DNA from: Vibrio sp. DW001
Lineage (GTDB): Bacteria; Pseudomonadota; Gammaproteobacteria; Enterobacterales; Vibrionaceae
Direction: 5' to 3'
DNA length: 64,000 nucleotides
Assembly: GCF_029016285.1 (NCBI RefSeq)
Contig: NZ_CP091975.1
Span: 2,418,001 to 2,482,000 of the forward strand
Below the pieces are notes generated by a model, which ran no database searches, was not told where the DNA came from, and saw only the letters and a list, made by a program, of their open reading frames with translations. A program made the translations under genes and the position numbers. Numbering within the stretch: position 1 is the first letter of the stretch; every line of letters begins with the position of its first letter. Positions 8,480 through 17,230 of this stretch are shown here, one piece after another.

Positions 8480-10561
8480 ATGCATAATCCTAAAGTCCAA
8501 AAATCGATTCGCGATAGCTATCAAAACCTACAACACCAATTAGATGATTTCGTTCCTAGACGAGCACAAAACTATTTGGTTGCAGAAATAGCGAAAACGT
8601 TGTCAGGGGACTACCATAAAAAAAATCGTATAATAGTGGCGGAAGCAGGAACAGGAATAGGCAAATCCCTCGCCTATTTGATGGCAGCGATCCCATGCGC
8701 TGTGTTGAACAATCGAAAGATAGTTATCTCTACTGCAACTGTGGCGCTACAGGAACAACTTTTAGACAAAGACTTGCCTCTTTTTAGACGCATTACCAAT
8801 TTAGAGTTCTCATTTGTCCTCGCAAAAGGCAGACAACGCTATTGCTGTGCAGAAAAACTGGCCACCGCATGTGGCGCAGATGGTGCAGATGGCGGGCAGC
8901 TTGCTATTTTTGAAACCAAGCCAAAGAAAAAAGACATTGAATTGCTAGAAGCTATGCACCGCGCACTGATGGAAGGTAAATGGGACGGTGATAGAGATGC
9001 GTGGCCAAAGCCAATTAAAGATGAGATTTGGCTGACCATTGTCAGCGATAAGCATAGCTGCAATAACGGCTTACCTGTCCATAGAGGATGTCCATTTCAA
9101 AAAGCGCGCGCTGAACTTGACAAGAATGACGTCATTATCGCTAACCATAGTTTGGTCATGGCGGATATCGAGCTTGGTGGAGGTGTCATTCTTTCAGAAC
9201 CTGACAATACTATTTATATCTTCGATGAAGCCCACCACCTACCGAAAGTGGCTAGAGACCACTCGTCTGCCGCCGCAAGTTTGAAAGGTGCGGCCATTTG
9301 GTTAGAAAAACTGAATCAGTCTTCAAGCAAATTTACCAGCTTGGCCGACGAAAAGCGCGTCAATCGCTTTCGTAATGAATTGCAAGATTCAGTACAAGAG
9401 CTAGTACCTGCTTTAACGCAATTAAGTAAACAGTTTGATGCGACTCAATTCGAAGACAAAGCCTATCGATTTGAACACGGTGACTTACCTCAGTGGTTAG
9501 AGCTGCAATCCAAGGAATTGAAGCTTTTGTCAGGTAAGGCCAGCCTAGCCCTTGGAAAAATAGCCGACCTTATAGCCGAAAGGCTTAAAGACGGTGAGCT
9601 TTCTAATAAAATTGCGGAACCGACATTAGCGGAGATCGGCTTTTATAGTCAACGATTAGAAAACTTGGCTAAGGTGTGGCATTTAATGGCCGAACCTAAA
9701 AAAGAAAAAGGCGCTCCATTAGTTAAATGGTTAGAACTAAGCCCAGATAGAGAAGGAGACTTCATTGTAAACGTTTCACCGTTGGAGGTCGGCTGGCAAT
9801 TAGATCAACAAATATGGAGTCGATGTGTCGGTGCGGTACTGACTTCAGCTACAATCCGCGCGCTGAACTCTTTTGATTTTTTCTGTCGTCAAGCGGGTGT
9901 AAGCGCAAAGAAAGAAGATGGTGTACAGTTTTTAGCTTTGGCTTCGCCATTTAATTATCAAGATAATGCTGTGCTACTTATACCCGCGATGAAATATGAA
10001 CCGCAGGCTCCTGAGTTTACCGAGTACTTAGCGGAGCTTCTGCCAAGCTTAGTAATAGAAGACAAAGCGAACCTAATTCTATTTGCTTCATACTGGCAGA
10101 TGAAACAAGTCACCGAAATTGTCTCCGCTCACTTTAAAAAGAAGGGTTGGACGCTGCAGGTTCAGGGACAATCGTCAAGAACAGAGATTCTAAATAAACA
10201 TAAAACACTGATACAGTGCGGCAAAACAAGTGTGTTGTTTGGTACAAGCAGTTTTTCAGAAGGTCTCGATTTACCTGGTAACCTGCTTGAGAACCTTATC
10301 ATTACCAAAATTCCCTTCGCGGTTCCGACCTCGCCGGTGGAGCAAGCCCATTCAGAATATATTGAAAGTCGGGGTGGTAATCCTTTTATGCAGATATCCG
10401 TGCCAGAAGCCAGCAAAAAACTCATTCAATCCGTTGGCCGTTTACTGCGTAAAGAACAAGATTCTGGTAGAGTTATCATTCTTGATCGAAGAGTGGTGAG
10501 TAAACGATACGGAAAACTATTGCTCGACGCATTACCCCCATTTAAACGAACTATTGAATAA
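8480..10561 (+). CDS. dinG: ATP-dependent DNA helicase DinG
   Basis: DinG is a 5'-3' superfamily-2 helicase of the XPD type that unwinds R-loops, D-loops and forked DNA in repair. The 693-residue product has Walker A AEAGTGIGKS (about 55-64), the DEAH box IFDEAHH, LTSATIR (motif III) and QSVGRLLRKEQDSGRVIILDRR (motif VI). Cysteines for an Fe-S cluster occur at 122/123, 194 and 204, but from memory of E. coli DinG (C120, C194, C199, C205) the third ligand seems replaced: between 194 and 204 there is no Cys. C131 or a His may substitute. A TSUP gene follows 45 bases downstream. Confidence 0.93.
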   Translation: MHNPKVQKSIRDSYQNLQHQLDDFVPRRAQNYLVAEIAKTLSGDYHKKNRIIVAEAGTGIGKSLAYLMAAIPCAVLNNRKIVISTATVALQEQLLDKDLPLFRRITNLEFSFVLAKGRQRYCCAEKLATACGADGADGGQLAIFETKPKKKDIELLEAMHRALMEGKWDGDRDAWPKPIKDEIWLTIVSDKHSCNNGLPVHRGCPFQKARAELDKNDVIIANHSLVMADIELGGGVILSEPDNTIYIFDEAHHLPKVARDHSSAAASLKGAAIWLEKLNQSSSKFTSLADEKRVNRFRNELQDSVQELVPALTQLSKQFDATQFEDKAYRFEHGDLPQWLELQSKELKLLSGKASLALGKIADLIAERLKDGELSNKIAEPTLAEIGFYSQRLENLAKVWHLMAEPKKEKGAPLVKWLELSPDREGDFIVNVSPLEVGWQLDQQIWSRCVGAVLTSATIRALNSFDFFCRQAGVSAKKEDGVQFLALASPFNYQDNAVLLIPAMKYEPQAPEFTEYLAELLPSLVIEDKANLILFASYWQMKQVTEIVSAHFKKKGWTLQVQGQSSRTEILNKHKTLIQCGKTSVLFGTSSFSEGLDLPGNLLENLIITKIPFAVPTSPVEQAHSEYIESRGGNPFMQISVPEASKKLIQSVGRLLRKEQDSGRVIILDRRVVSKRYGKLLLDALPPFKRTIE

Positions 10562-10606
10562 AAATTGTTTAAAGTAATTTGACTAAAGTCAGGTACCGGA
10601 AAATTT

Positions 10607-11395
10607 ATGGAAATGTTGGAACCAACCATGTTGGTTATTTTGGCTTTGGTTGCATTCGCCGCCGGATTTATAGATGCAGTAGCAGGTGGCGGTGGCATGT
10701 TAACCGTACCGGCCTTGCTTTCAATTGGGCTACCACCTCACATTGCTTTAGGGACGAATAAACTCGCGGCAACCTTTGCCTCTTCAACCGCTGCGGTCAC
10801 TTTTTATCGAAAGCGGCTCTTTACGCCAGAACTATGGAAGCACGCCTTTTATTCAACCTTAATCGGCGCGACAATCGGTACGCTTGTTGTCGATGCGTTG
10901 AGTACTGAGTGGCTAGAAAAAGCATTACCCGTGATCATTTTGGCAACCGCTATCTATACCATTTGGCATAAAACGCCCGAGGCAAACGAAAACGTATTAC
11001 CAAAGCCTAGTAAGAGATTGAATAAAGTCCAGTGGATACAAGGATTAACCTTGGGGTTTTATGACGGTGTAGCAGGACCCGGAACGGGTGCATTTTGGAT
11101 AGTCAGCAGCATGGCGATTTATCGTATGAATATACTGCTCTCTTCTGGCCTTTCAAAAGCAATGAACTTTACAAGTAACTTCACATCGCTCGTCACCTTT
11201 GCTTTCTTGGGACACATTAATTGGGTCTTAGGCCTAACCATGGGTGTCTGTCTAATGGCTGGCGCTTTTGTTGGGGCTCACTCCGCCATCCGCTTCGGTG
11301 CGACGTTTATTCGGCCCGTGTTTGTTACTGTTGTCAGTATTCTCTCCATTAAACTTGGTTATGATGCGTGGTTTGCCGATTTGTCGGTTAGCTGA
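10607..11395 (+). CDS. TSUP (TauE/SafE) family membrane transporter
   Basis: A 262-residue inner-membrane protein of the TauE/SafE/YfcA superfamily, whose members export sulfite, sulfoacetate or other organosulfur anions. Both family repeats are visible: the N-terminal AAGFIDAVAGGGGMLTVPALLS with HIALGTNKLAATFASS, and the C-terminal YDGVAGPGTGAFW with KAMNFTSNFTSL. Seven to eight membrane segments are expected. This close YfcA-type paralogue often sits between dinG and priC in vibrios (recollection). The substrate cannot be told from the sequence. priC starts 31 bases after its stop. Confidence 0.88.
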   Translation: MEMLEPTMLVILALVAFAAGFIDAVAGGGGMLTVPALLSIGLPPHIALGTNKLAATFASSTAAVTFYRKRLFTPELWKHAFYSTLIGATIGTLVVDALSTEWLEKALPVIILATAIYTIWHKTPEANENVLPKPSKRLNKVQWIQGLTLGFYDGVAGPGTGAFWIVSSMAIYRMNILLSSGLSKAMNFTSNFTSLVTFAFLGHINWVLGLTMGVCLMAGAFVGAHSAIRFGATFIRPVFVTVVSILSIKLGYDAWFADLSVS

Positions 11396-11426
11396 ATGTC
11401 ACTTTCAGATATCGGTATAGCATTGC

Positions 11427-11978
11427 ATGAATGAGTTCAGTCGAATTAAAACCGTTTTAGATGATCTTGCAAACACAGCCAAGAAATTGGACGTCCAACG
11501 CGGCGTCCAGCCTAGAGCGCTTTTTGACGACAAGTTGTTCCGCTGTCGATCACGACTGCTCTCACCTTGTGTACAAGAGGCTCTAGCCACATTCAAAACG
11601 ATACTGGGTAAAAATGAATCATATATTAATGGAGAGAAAGCACTTACCCCTAGGCAAGCTGAATACTTGACTGAACAACTGCTCGATCAGATAAGTGCAA
11701 TATCTCGAGAGATCTCCACCAATCTTCGCCCAGGAAATGCATCAACACAGCGTCTGTCACTCAAGAGACTTCAACAGAACCTGATACAACATCAGGAGTG
11801 GGAACATCGTCTGCGAACGTTAGTCGATGAAAAACAAAACATAGTCAACACAGCGGCAACCGAAGATAAACACGCGGCCGACGTCGTATTCAATACGGCG
11901 AGAGATCGTCTAATTCGTTGCCAACACTCTAGAGAAGAGATAGAAGAACAGATAGCTAAATTAAAGGACTTTACATGA
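11427..11978 (+). CDS. priC: Primosomal replication protein PriC (N'')
   Basis: PriC helps reload DnaB helicase at stalled forks, binding SSB and single-stranded DNA. The 183-residue product is all-helical with charged heptad-like stretches (LVDEKQNIV, HSREEIEEQIAKL), and shows the family traits PRALFDDKLF, LTPRQAEYLTEQLLDQISAISREI and the QRLSLKRLQQNL-HQEWEHRL region. The length matches the family (about 175-185). The stop overlaps the ATG of ybaM as ATGA, so the pair is translationally coupled; priC-ybaM is a conserved order in enterics and vibrios, which supports both calls. Confidence 0.88.
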   Translation: MNEFSRIKTVLDDLANTAKKLDVQRGVQPRALFDDKLFRCRSRLLSPCVQEALATFKTILGKNESYINGEKALTPRQAEYLTEQLLDQISAISREISTNLRPGNASTQRLSLKRLQQNLIQHQEWEHRLRTLVDEKQNIVNTAATEDKHAADVVFNTARDRLIRCQHSREEIEEQIAKLKDFT

Positions 11979-12154
11979 CCATTGCTAACAACAACGATAT
12001 CGATACCGCTCCTAAAGAGATAAAACTGGCAGTGGATCTTATCTATCTGCTAGAAAGTAATGAGGTTGACCCTGTTGTGGCGCTACAGGCTATCAACATA
12101 GTCAAACGAGACCTAGAAAAACGTGTCGAACTCATGGGAGATTCATCGACGTAA
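11975..12154 (+). CDS. ybaM: YbaM family protein (DUF2496), 59 residues
   Basis: A small acidic cytosolic protein starting MTIANNNDIDTAPKEIKLAVDLIYLLE and continuing with VDPVVALQAINIVKRDLEKR, the DUF2496/YbaM pattern. Its ATG overlaps the priC stop (ATGA, 11975-11978), so it needs no Shine-Dalgarno site of its own. Function is unknown; the conserved coupling with priC suggests a link to replication restart, but that is inference. Confidence 0.85.
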   Translation: MTIANNNDIDTAPKEIKLAVDLIYLLESNEVDPVVALQAINIVKRDLEKRVELMGDSST

Positions 12155-12166
12155 AGTTATGCTACG

Positions 12167-12814
12167 TTATTCAACACTCAAATAGCGACTTAGCTCAACC
12201 CCTGTCAGTGCACTAAAGCCCCTAATCGCAGTTTCAACTAGCTCGTTAGTCATGAACTCATCAGGGATAATACCACCTTCTATCCACAGACCATCCAAAA
12301 CAGCATTGCAGGCAATGCTTAACTGACGCAATTCTTTGTCCGTTGTCTCTCTGGACTCTTCAGAAAACACATCGGCTATCAACTGTTGGATATGGTTCCG
12401 CAGCAAGTGGTAGGTTTTTTTGTGGCTTTCGCGCATCGGTTGATTATGAAACAAAAGCTGAAAAAATCCAGCCCATATCGCTATCACCTGCGCATCAATA
12501 ATGGGCGGTCTAACCGAGGCTTGTACAAACATCGCCAAGCGTTTTTTTGCTGAAGAGTAATGGCCATTCGACCCACGAGCAGCAACGTCAATCAGATTAG
12601 TCATATGCTTTTCGTAAGCCGCGATGATCAGCTCATCTTTGCTTTTAAAATGATAACGAATCAACCCTTGTGTCACTTTCGCCTCTTCTGCAATCGAGCG
12701 AACTGTCGCCGCCTTCACGCCATCAGATGCTATTACCCTAAGGGTCGCATCAACCAACTCTGTTTTACGATTGATAGACATCTCTTTTCTTGGTACTCGG
12801 CGTTTCTCATTCAT
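12167..12814 (-). CDS. TetR-family regulator, BetI-like
   Basis: A 215-residue repressor. The N-terminal helix-turn-helix is clear (residues about 18-65: VIASDGVKAATVRSIAEEAKVTQGLIRYHF), and the C-terminal ligand domain resembles the BetI group (AIWAGFFQLLFHNQPMRESHKKTYHLLRNHI and CNAVLDGLWIEGGI). It follows the ABC importer genes in the same direction, 110 bases after the last permease stop, and may be cotranscribed or have its own promoter. The likely target is the importer/hydrolase intergenic region at 16058-16157 (inference). An alternative start at the ATG for MSINRK (12 codons in) is possible. Confidence 0.85.
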   Translation of the reverse strand: MNEKRRVPRKEMSINRKTELVDATLRVIASDGVKAATVRSIAEEAKVTQGLIRYHFKSKDELIIAAYEKHMTNLIDVAARGSNGHYSSAKKRLAMFVQASVRPPIIDAQVIAIWAGFFQLLFHNQPMRESHKKTYHLLRNHIQQLIADVFSEESRETTDKELRQLSIACNAVLDGLWIEGGIIPDEFMTNELVETAIRGFSALTGVELSRYLSVE

Positions 12815-12924
12815 CGGATCAACTCGTTCAACATTTCTCGGCGTAGTATAAACAATGACACGGCTAGGTACGCTTATTTATTGTTATTTTCTACATCGTT
12901 ATCAAATAAAAAACACAAGAGCCA

Positions 12925-13692
12925 TTACGAATAGCTCGGATGGCGGCGATCTAAATACCAAAAACCTAAAGTGATTATCCCAGCAATCACCAAATACAGC
13001 AGAGCTAATAAAATTAAAGGCTCGTACACAATAAAAGTCTCCTGTCTGATCCTTGAGAAGACCGCATAGACATCAACAAACGATATCGTTGCCACCAGTG
13101 GGGTCGCTTTGAGTTGCAAGATAACCTCACCATTTAATGTCGGTAGCACCCTTTGTATCGCTCGCGGCAACCAGATTCGTCGAAAGACCATATAGGGATG
13201 CATCCCCATAGCATAAGCCGCTTCCAATTCACCTTTTGGCACTTCCTTAAGCGCCCCTCTCATGACCTCCCCTTCATAGCCAGCAAAAGAGATCGTCAGT
13301 ACGATAAATGCGTATGGCCATACCTCCGTTAAGTACGGCCACATCCAACTCTGCCGTATTCCCGGGATATAAGGGAAGAGAGATCCCAACCCATAATACA
13401 AAAGCCATAGCTGAAGCAGTAAAGGTGTTCCACGAATAATAGTGCAAAAACTTCGGGCAAACCATGCCAGTGGCTTAGGGCCGGAAACCTGAGCCAAACC
13501 AAGCAAAACGGCGAAGACAAAACCGAATATGATTGTGCTCACCAACAGCATAATGGTTTTCCATAAGCCGTTGAGTATATCCGCACTATAGTTCGTCAAC
13601 CAGTGCCAGTTCAGACCAAAAATAGCCGCAAAAACCAGTATTAAACCGAGCAAAATAAGGACAATACGATGAGGGATCATTATGTTAAGCAT
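12925..13692 (-). CDS. Polar amino-acid ABC transporter permease (HisM/ArtM type)
   Basis: An inner-membrane permease of 255 residues with about five hydrophobic segments. It has the HisM/GlnP-family domain and the cytoplasmic EAA loop for ATPase contact (GELEAAYAMGMHPYMVFRRIWLPRAIQRVLP). TIIRGTPLLLQLWLLYYGL is the characteristic early signature of this family. The start overlaps the end of the preceding permease by 8 bases, so the two are coupled and probably form a heterodimeric channel. Last transport gene of the importer operon. Confidence 0.9.
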   Translation of the reverse strand: MLNIMIPHRIVLILLGLILVFAAIFGLNWHWLTNYSADILNGLWKTIMLLVSTIIFGFVFAVLLGLAQVSGPKPLAWFARSFCTIIRGTPLLLQLWLLYYGLGSLFPYIPGIRQSWMWPYLTEVWPYAFIVLTISFAGYEGEVMRGALKEVPKGELEAAYAMGMHPYMVFRRIWLPRAIQRVLPTLNGEVILQLKATPLVATISFVDVYAVFSRIRQETFIVYEPLILLALLYLVIAGIITLGFWYLDRRHPSYS

Positions 13693-14410
13693 ATTTCACC
13701 CCCCGATTAAGTCGCTTTTCAAGGTAGTTAAATAGAACATTAGAGAGCAATGTAACAATGAGATACAACAAGCCAGCCGCGAACAAAAAGAGGAAATAAC
13801 TTTTAGTGGCCCCGGCCGCTTGACGAGCCGCCAACGTCAACTCAGTAAACCCAACCACCGCCAATAACGCCGTGTCTTTGGTCGCAATCAACCATAGATT
13901 AGAAAGGCCTGGCAACGCATTCGGCAACATTTCAGGGATCGTAATCCGATAGAAGGTAACAAAAGGGTGCATACCAAAACTTTCCGCGGCTTCAATATGC
14001 CCTGTAGGGATCGCATTCATGGCACCTCTTATTACTTCTGTCGCATAGGCTCCTTGTACAATGGTAATCACCAGTACACCAGCGGAAAATTTATTGATTT
14101 CTATCTTTTCTGCGCCAAAAACGGAAAGCAACTGATTGATGAGATCCGGTAGAGCAAAATAAACCAATAAAATTAATACAAGCTCCGGCACGGCGCGTAT
14201 CACGGTGGTATAGATGGTCACCAGATCAGCCACAAGGACATTACCGCGGCGTTTAGCATTGGCGGCAAACATGCCAATAATCAGTCCGAATAGATAACCA
14301 AGACTCGCAACCTGTAAAGAAACCAATAAACCATCCAGCAAATACCCCCCCCAACCGGGAGGAGGTATAGCAAGTAATTCATACCAACTCATGCTCTTAT
14401 AATTTACCAT
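13685..14410 (-). CDS. Polar amino-acid ABC transporter permease (HisQ/ArtQ type)
   Basis: A 241-residue inner-membrane permease paired with the next gene. Visible are the family signature YTTVIRAVPELVLILLVYFALP, the EAA loop GHIEAAESFGMHPFVTFYRITIPEMLPNALPGLSNLW and a proton-block of hydrophobic helices at either end. It lies 30 bases after the solute-binding gene and overlaps the second permease. The HisQ/HisM-like arrangement points to a basic or polar amino acid as substrate. Confidence 0.9.
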   Translation of the reverse strand: MVNYKSMSWYELLAIPPPGWGGYLLDGLLVSLQVASLGYLFGLIIGMFAANAKRRGNVLVADLVTIYTTVIRAVPELVLILLVYFALPDLINQLLSVFGAEKIEINKFSAGVLVITIVQGAYATEVIRGAMNAIPTGHIEAAESFGMHPFVTFYRITIPEMLPNALPGLSNLWLIATKDTALLAVVGFTELTLAARQAAGATKSYFLFLFAAGLLYLIVTLLSNVLFNYLEKRLNRGVKYA

Positions 14411-14440
14411 CTACGTCTCCAAATTAGATCGACTGGCAAA

Positions 14441-15214
14441 CTATTCACCATAGATATTAAATTCGAAGTATTTTTGAGTGATGCTATCGTAGATGCCATT
14501 CTTTCTGATCGCTTCAATGGCAGCATTGAGCGAGGCTTTTAGATCATCGTTGCCTTTTCTAAGTCCAAAACCAATTCCTTTGCCAAGCAGTGCTTCATCA
14601 TGAGCAACGAGCCCGGCCGATGAACAACAAAGCGCACCTTCGCTTGATTTCAAAAAATCTTCTAATACTAAGGCGTCAGCTAAAGTGGCATCTATCCTTC
14701 CCGAGAATAGGTCTTGATTCGCTTCATCTTGAGTTTGATACTCTTTAATCGACGCAGATTTAAAGTGCTTCAAAGCATAAGACTGATGAACGGAACCCGA
14801 TTGCACACCAATTTTATGGCCGGCCAAACTCTCAGGAGTCGATAGGATTTTACTATCTGCGGCAACCGCCAAACTTGCACCCGTTTGATAATATTTATCC
14901 GAGAAATCAATAATTTTACTTCTCTCTTCTGTTATCGATAGTGAAGCGGCAACAACATCTATTTTTTCAGCAACCAGCGAAGGGATAATTCCGTCCCAAG
15001 ACGTAGCAACAATCTCACACTCTAGCTCTGCCTGATCGCACACCGCGTTTGCAATATCGATTTCCCAACCAGTGTAATTCCCTTCTGCGTTCGGCACAGA
15101 AAACGGGGGATACGCCTCGGTTGCAATACCGACTTTTATTGGTGCCGCGTTTGCTTGAGAGATCGCTAATCCTATTGAAACACACGATAAGAGAACTGTT
15201 TTTTTGATACTCAT
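14441..15214 (-). CDS. Periplasmic amino-acid-binding protein (ArgT/HisJ type)
   Basis: The substrate-binding subunit (257 residues). A signal peptide (MSIKKTVLLSCVSIGLAISQANA, cleaved near 23) precedes a type II periplasmic fold: IKVGIATEAYPPFSVPNAEG, the GWEIDIANAVCDQAELECEIV region, SITEERSKIIDFSDKYYQTG and the hinge with GVQSGSVHQSYA. The family includes lysine/arginine/ornithine and histidine binders. A cysteine pair (C-DQAELEC) matches the disulfide seen in LAO/HisJ proteins. Since the neighbour is a guanidine hydrolase, arginine or an N-methylated arginine is a likely ligand (inference). Confidence 0.9.
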   Translation of the reverse strand: MSIKKTVLLSCVSIGLAISQANAAPIKVGIATEAYPPFSVPNAEGNYTGWEIDIANAVCDQAELECEIVATSWDGIIPSLVAEKIDVVAASLSITEERSKIIDFSDKYYQTGASLAVAADSKILSTPESLAGHKIGVQSGSVHQSYALKHFKSASIKEYQTQDEANQDLFSGRIDATLADALVLEDFLKSSEGALCCSSAGLVAHDEALLGKGIGFGLRKGNDDLKASLNAAIEAIRKNGIYDSITQKYFEFNIYGE

Positions 15215-15256
15215 AATATTTCTTTCCTTGAAATGTTGTGATTGTAGAGTGAGTTA

Positions 15257-16048
15257 TTAATAAATATTCTTTATAAACTGCTGTAAACGGGGTGATTGAG
15301 GTGATTTGAAGATCTGGTCCGGTGTACCTTGTTCTTCAATTTTTCCTTGGTCGAGGAAAATAATTCTATTAGCAACATCGGCAGCAAATTGCATTTCATG
15401 GGTGACGATGATCATAGTACGACCTTCATCCGCAAGCCCGGCCATAACAGATAAAACTTCGCCTACCAATTCAGGGTCCAAAGCAGATGTCGGTTCATCG
15501 AACAGCAATACCTCGGGGTCAACAGCCAATGCCCTAGCAATGGCCCCGCGCTGTTGTTGCCCTCCTGACAGAAATGAAGGGTAGCTATTTCGTTTCTCTA
15601 ACAACCCCACTCTTTCCAGTAAGTCATGTGCTTTATCCCTTGCCTGAGCCTTCGACTGTCCCAGCACATGTACGGGGGCTTCCATGATATTTTGTTCGAG
15701 TGTCATATGAGGCCAAAGGTTGAAACTTTGGAAAACCATTGCAAGTTTGGTTCGTATCCAACGGAGTTGTTTTTTATCCAACACATCTAATGATTCACCC
15801 TTGGACGGTTTGAATAGCACCTCCTCTCCAAGTAGCCTCATGGATCCAACCGATTGCGGCGTTTCAAGTAAATTCAAGCAGCGCAATGTGGTCGATTTCC
15901 CTGATCCACTTCCTCCTATCAGGGCAATGACTTCGCCTTTATTCGCATGTAAATCAATGCCTTTTAGCACTTCAATACGATTAAACGATTTATGCAAATC
16001 CTTTACTTCAATAACAGGACCTTTGCGCCTGTATCCATTTATCGACAT
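15257..16048 (-). CDS. Amino-acid ABC transporter ATPase (HisP/GlnQ type)
   Basis: The cytosolic ATPase of the importer. Walker A is GGSGSGKST, the Q-loop lies in AMVFQSFNLWPHMT, the ABC signature is LSGGQQQRGAIARALA, Walker B is VLLFDEPTSALD and the H-loop is IIVTHEMQ; the length is typical at 263 residues. I start at the ATG at 16048, which has AGGTGA about 7 bases upstream, and not at the GTG three codons earlier. First gene of the importer operon, divergent from the guanidine hydrolase across 109 bases. Confidence 0.93.
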   Translation of the reverse strand: MSINGYRRKGPVIEVKDLHKSFNRIEVLKGIDLHANKGEVIALIGGSGSGKSTTLRCLNLLETPQSVGSMRLLGEEVLFKPSKGESLDVLDKKQLRWIRTKLAMVFQSFNLWPHMTLEQNIMEAPVHVLGQSKAQARDKAHDLLERVGLLEKRNSYPSFLSGGQQQRGAIARALAVDPEVLLFDEPTSALDPELVGEVLSVMAGLADEGRTMIIVTHEMQFAADVANRIIFLDQGKIEEQGTPDQIFKSPQSPRLQQFIKNIY

Positions 16049-16075
16049 CCATATCACCTATAATACTGCGCAAAA

Positions 16076-16109
16076 CTATACGCTTGTATAACTTTATGCA
16101 TCCGTATAG
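16076..16109. promoter_or_regulatory. Candidate operator between ABC importer and guanidine hydrolase
   Basis: CTATACG (16076-16082) and CGTATAG (16103-16109) form a perfect 7-bp inverted repeat with centres 27 bases apart. Inside it, TATACGCTTGTATA (16077-16090) is itself a 5-bp inverted repeat around four bases. The repeats sit midway between two divergent starts and overlap likely -10 regions, as expected for a TetR-type operator. The link to the regulator at 12167-12814 is inference. Confidence 0.5.
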
Positions 16110-16157
16110 ACTAAATGTCAATCTGTTTTTATTACTCGTTATACTAAGGAAAGATAA

Positions 16158-17030
16158 ATGGCTAATTATGGTTGTCAGTTAATGGCTAAAAAAATGACAC
16201 GCGTTTTGATGCGTCGTCCCGGTAAAAGCTTGTTGGAGGCGGACCCTGCATTATGGCACTACAATCACTTTTTTAACGCTGAAAAAGCGATCAAGGAATA
16301 CGACCAGTTTGCCACGTTAATCAAACAAACTGGCGCAGAGATCGTATGGATTGAAGATCAAGGCGATGGCCTGTCTGACGCTATGTTTACTCGTGATGCA
16401 TCGATCATCACCAAGGCCGGAGCCGTACCATTAAAAATGGGTAAACCACTCCGAGCTGACGAGCCTCAGGTACACAGACAAGCTTACGAGCAAGCAGGCA
16501 TTCCCATTCTGGGCGAACTGACTGGCGACGCGATGGTTGAAGGCGGTGACACCATTTGGCTTAATGAAAACACGTTGATCGTCGGGCTGGGTTTTCGTTC
16601 GAATAAAGAAGGGGTAAGGCAACTCAATGCGTTGCTAAATCCACATGACATCACAGTGCTTAGTTTTGATATGCCCTATTGGACGGGAGAAGAAGCTTGT
16701 CTCCATCTTATGTCCGTCATTTCACCACTGACTGAAACCAAGTACCTTGTTCATCCGCCTTTGATTCCAGCATCATTGTGGACACTGCTAAAAGAGTCCA
16801 ATATCGAGTTCGTTATCGCGCCTGCCGATGAGTTTGAAGCCTCATTTGGTCTTAACTTAAATGTACTTCCTACCTCTCCAGATCACTGCATCATGATCGA
16901 TGGCTTCCCAAAAACAAAAAAAGTCATGGAAGAGAGCGGAGTGAACGTCACTGTATTTGAAGGTGACGCCCTATGTATGGCATGTGAAGGCGGACCAACC
17001 TGTTTAACGAACCCTATTCTTCGAGAATAA
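16158..17030 (+). CDS. Guanidine-modifying hydrolase (dimethylarginine dimethylaminohydrolase / arginine deiminase-like)
   Basis: A 290-residue alpha/beta-propeller enzyme of the guanidino-group-modifying superfamily (DDAH, arginine deiminase, amidinotransferases), which attack a guanidinium through a Cys to give citrulline-type products. Catalytic residues are visible: D80 in FTRDAS, E128 in VEGGD, H183 in LHLM, and the nucleophile C282 in GGPTCLTNPILR at the C-terminus. The length is that of DDAH, much shorter than the ADI of the arginine deiminase pathway. The ATG has AAGGAAAGATAA upstream. Divergent from the amino-acid importer, it probably degrades the imported guanidino amino acid (arginine or methylated arginine); no downstream ornithine carbamoyltransferase or carbamate kinase is present, arguing against the ADI energy pathway. 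Confidence 0.85.
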   Translation: MANYGCQLMAKKMTRVLMRRPGKSLLEADPALWHYNHFFNAEKAIKEYDQFATLIKQTGAEIVWIEDQGDGLSDAMFTRDASIITKAGAVPLKMGKPLRADEPQVHRQAYEQAGIPILGELTGDAMVEGGDTIWLNENTLIVGLGFRSNKEGVRQLNALLNPHDITVLSFDMPYWTGEEACLHLMSVISPLTETKYLVHPPLIPASLWTLLKESNIEFVIAPADEFEASFGLNLNVLPTSPDHCIMIDGFPKTKKVMEESGVNVTVFEGDALCMACEGGPTCLTNPILRE

Positions 17031-17230
17031 TTCGACCAGATTAGGCGATATTACAGCGCTTAGAGCATCACCCTAATTAGGGTGTGCTCGTCTTTTGAGG
17101 TCATTTTGTAGCGATTTTTTGGCCATTTATGCAAGCAGAGATTATGTTTTCAACCACTATTGTCTAGGTATTTTCTGAGTGTTAACTTAAATAACGATTT
17201 AAAGGTGTTCTATTTTAGGAGAGTGCGCAC

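Noticed and set aside
8400..8480. SOS (LexA) box in front of dinG
   Set aside because: dinG is damage-inducible in E. coli, but no CTGT-N8-ACAG match was found here.
16158..17030. Arginine deiminase pathway operon
   Set aside because: The enzyme has DDAH length, and no ornithine carbamoyltransferase, carbamate kinase or arginine-ornithine antiporter lies near.
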